A stretch of 5,275 bases of DNA from Caldifarciminota bacterium. GTDB lineage: Bacteria; Hydrothermota; UBA3072; B12-G15. Where the stretch lies: positions 1 through 5,275 of the forward strand of contig JAGGTX010000101.1 of the NCBI GenBank assembly GCA_021163525.1. The letters are read 5' to 3'. Positions 4,507 to 5,275 of the stretch are shown one piece after another. Each line of letters starts with the position of its first letter. Within the stretch, counting starts at the first letter, position 1. The position numbers and the translations under genes were made by a program. The notes below the pieces were generated by a model. That model saw only the letters and a list, made by a program, of their open reading frames with translations. It was not told the DNA's origin and did no database searches.

Positions 4507-5275
4507 TTCTCCTCCTCCTCCATCTTATATATCCATAACCAAGAACACAGAGAATGGGGAAGATTATCTCAAAGAGTCTGAATGTAACAAATGCCCTCTT
4601 TGTCTTTATCTTCACAGGTGTTATAAGTGGTGGTTTTGACCTTATGGAGATCAGGTCTTCCATCTCCATCAACCAGTCAATTGTATTCAGGAAGAACTCC
4701 TTGCCTGTTACCCCACCAACATCCTTTGATATGAGATTTGCAGTGCCACAGAGGAATATGGCGGCATCTTTGTTTGTTGAATCACTGAATGCAGACCTTA
4801 TACCCTTTTTGTACACAGCAAGGGGGAAACTCTTAAACTCTGTTTCCCTGTCTGGAATAAGGTCTTTACCGTATGGATTCAGGAACCACGCCTTTTTGAG
4901 AAGCCAGGACTTTTTTGAAGATTGCGCCATCACCTGAACACTATCACCACCAACAGGAGATACAATGGGGAAAAGCACACTTTCAGGGCCTCTTAACTTC
5001 TCAAAATACCTTGTGCATATCACAAATGGGGGGAAGAGAACGGGTGAAGCAACCCTGAATCCACCACTGTTCTGGACAAGCATTATCCTTTCACACCTTG
5101 TGTCAAGCACTATACCTTTATCTATGTTAAGCCCATATTTTGAAATCAGTGAGTCAAGCCCTTTGAACCTGTTGGGTCTCAGGAAGAAGTTCTGGGGAGA
5201 GAAGGTATAACGGTTAATGAACAGTGCAAGTTTCTTCCCCTTCATAAGGAAGTCATCAATCTTTTTCAGTTCATC
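4499..5275 (-). CDS. GldG-family ABC-transporter-associated protein, C-terminal part (5' end outside window)
   Basis: The C-terminal 258 residues of a GldG-like protein. The frame is open to the right edge; the ATG at 5245 is internal, since the preceding residues DELKKIDDFL with the following MKGKKLALFI fit the family pattern of a helix ending in FLMKGGK and then a strand. Next come GLDSLISKYGLNIDKGIVLD (39-58), where family members have a yGi-x-l-x-x-x-x-v-x-D motif, and PIVSPV near 103. AAIFLCGTANLIS (171-183) and FFLNTIDWLMEMEDLISIRSK (194-214) correspond to the conserved block with f-x-x-N-x-x-d-W-L and the isiR-x-k motif. A single membrane helix (about 234-250) is followed by RWRRRRNG, a positive-inside anchor at the cytoplasmic side. 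GldG proteins work with an ABC ATPase and an ABC-2-type permease; in Flavobacterium the complex supports gliding, but in most phyla the substrate is unknown. The partner genes are expected upstream, beyond the window. It overlaps the DUF4340 gene by 8 bases. Confidence 0.85.
   Translation of the reverse strand, partial: DELKKIDDFLMKGKKLALFINRYTFSPQNFFLRPNRFKGLDSLISKYGLNIDKGIVLDTRCERIMLVQNSGGFRVASPVLFPPFVICTRYFEKLRGPESVLFPIVSPVGGDSVQVMAQSSKKSWLLKKAWFLNPYGKDLIPDRETEFKSFPLAVYKKGIRSAFSDSTNKDAAIFLCGTANLISKDVGGVTGKEFFLNTIDWLMEMEDLISIRSKPPLITPVKIKTKRAFVTFRLFEIIFPILCVLGYGYIRWRRRRNG
4507..4521 (-). promoter_or_regulatory. Shine-Dalgarno of the DUF4340 gene, built from GldG arginine codons
   Basis: On the minus strand the bases before the ATG read GGAGGAGGAGGAGAA, giving several overlapping AGGAGG registers at about 4 to 7 bases spacing. 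The same bases are the AGG-AGG-AGG-AGA arginine codons near the end of the GldG-like gene. This firmly supports the start at 4506. Confidence 0.8.

Noticed and set aside
4554..4937. Plus-strand open frame opposite the GldG-like gene
   Set aside because: The minus-strand frame carries family motifs and a membrane anchor; the plus-strand translation shows no recognisable domain and no ribosome-binding site.
4499..5275. GldG-like gene as evidence for gliding motility or type IX secretion
   Set aside because: GldG-type proteins occur in many non-gliding phyla, and no type IX component is visible here.
1..5275. tRNA, rRNA, CRISPR array, insertion sequence, attachment site or riboswitch
   Set aside because: The whole window is covered by coding sequence; no cloverleaf, regularly spaced repeats, transposase or terminal inverted repeats were seen on either strand.

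Overview
The window is bacterial, with moderate GC and a strong preference for AGA/AGG arginine codons (CGN codons are rare in every gene here). The gene content suggests a Gram-negative-type bacterium with a cell envelope: a prolipoprotein signal peptidase, a beta-strand-rich probable envelope protein, an NHL-propeller protein with a FlgD-like C-terminal domain, and a GldG/DUF4340 envelope module. The FlgD-like tail, the propeller and the unrecognised envelope protein fit poorly characterised lineages in or near the Bacteroidetes/Fibrobacteres or candidate-phylum (WOR-3-like) groups. That placement is a guess from style and was not tested by similarity search.

Left part, plus strand (1-3716): a tight run of five genes. 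These are the 3' end of ileS (isoleucyl-tRNA synthetase, cut by the window edge), a TraR/DksA-type zinc-finger protein, lspA (signal peptidase II), an NHL beta-propeller protein ending in a FlgD-like domain, and an unrecognised beta-rich protein that may sit in the outer membrane. Each gene overlaps the next by 4 to 26 bases, so they are almost certainly co-transcribed and translationally coupled. The first three are housekeeping genes; ileS next to lspA, with a DksA-like gene between or nearby, is a common bacterial arrangement. The last two look like a lineage-specific envelope pair attached to it.

Right part, minus strand (5275-3676): the C-terminal half of a GldG-family protein (its start lies beyond the window) followed by a membrane-anchored DUF4340 protein. 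Such pairs usually follow an ABC ATPase and an ABC permease, which would lie just beyond the right edge. The two genes overlap by 8 bases, and the Shine-Dalgarno of the second is made from the arginine codons that end the first.

The two transcription units converge and their coding regions overlap tail to tail by 41 bases. A strong GC-rich hairpin sits four bases after the minus-strand stop and therefore inside the end of the plus-strand coding region. No junction in the window has a non-coding gap, and there are no RNA genes, mobile elements or CRISPR arrays. The most interesting items are the terminator-in-gene arrangement and the NHL-FlgD/beta-protein pair of unknown function.
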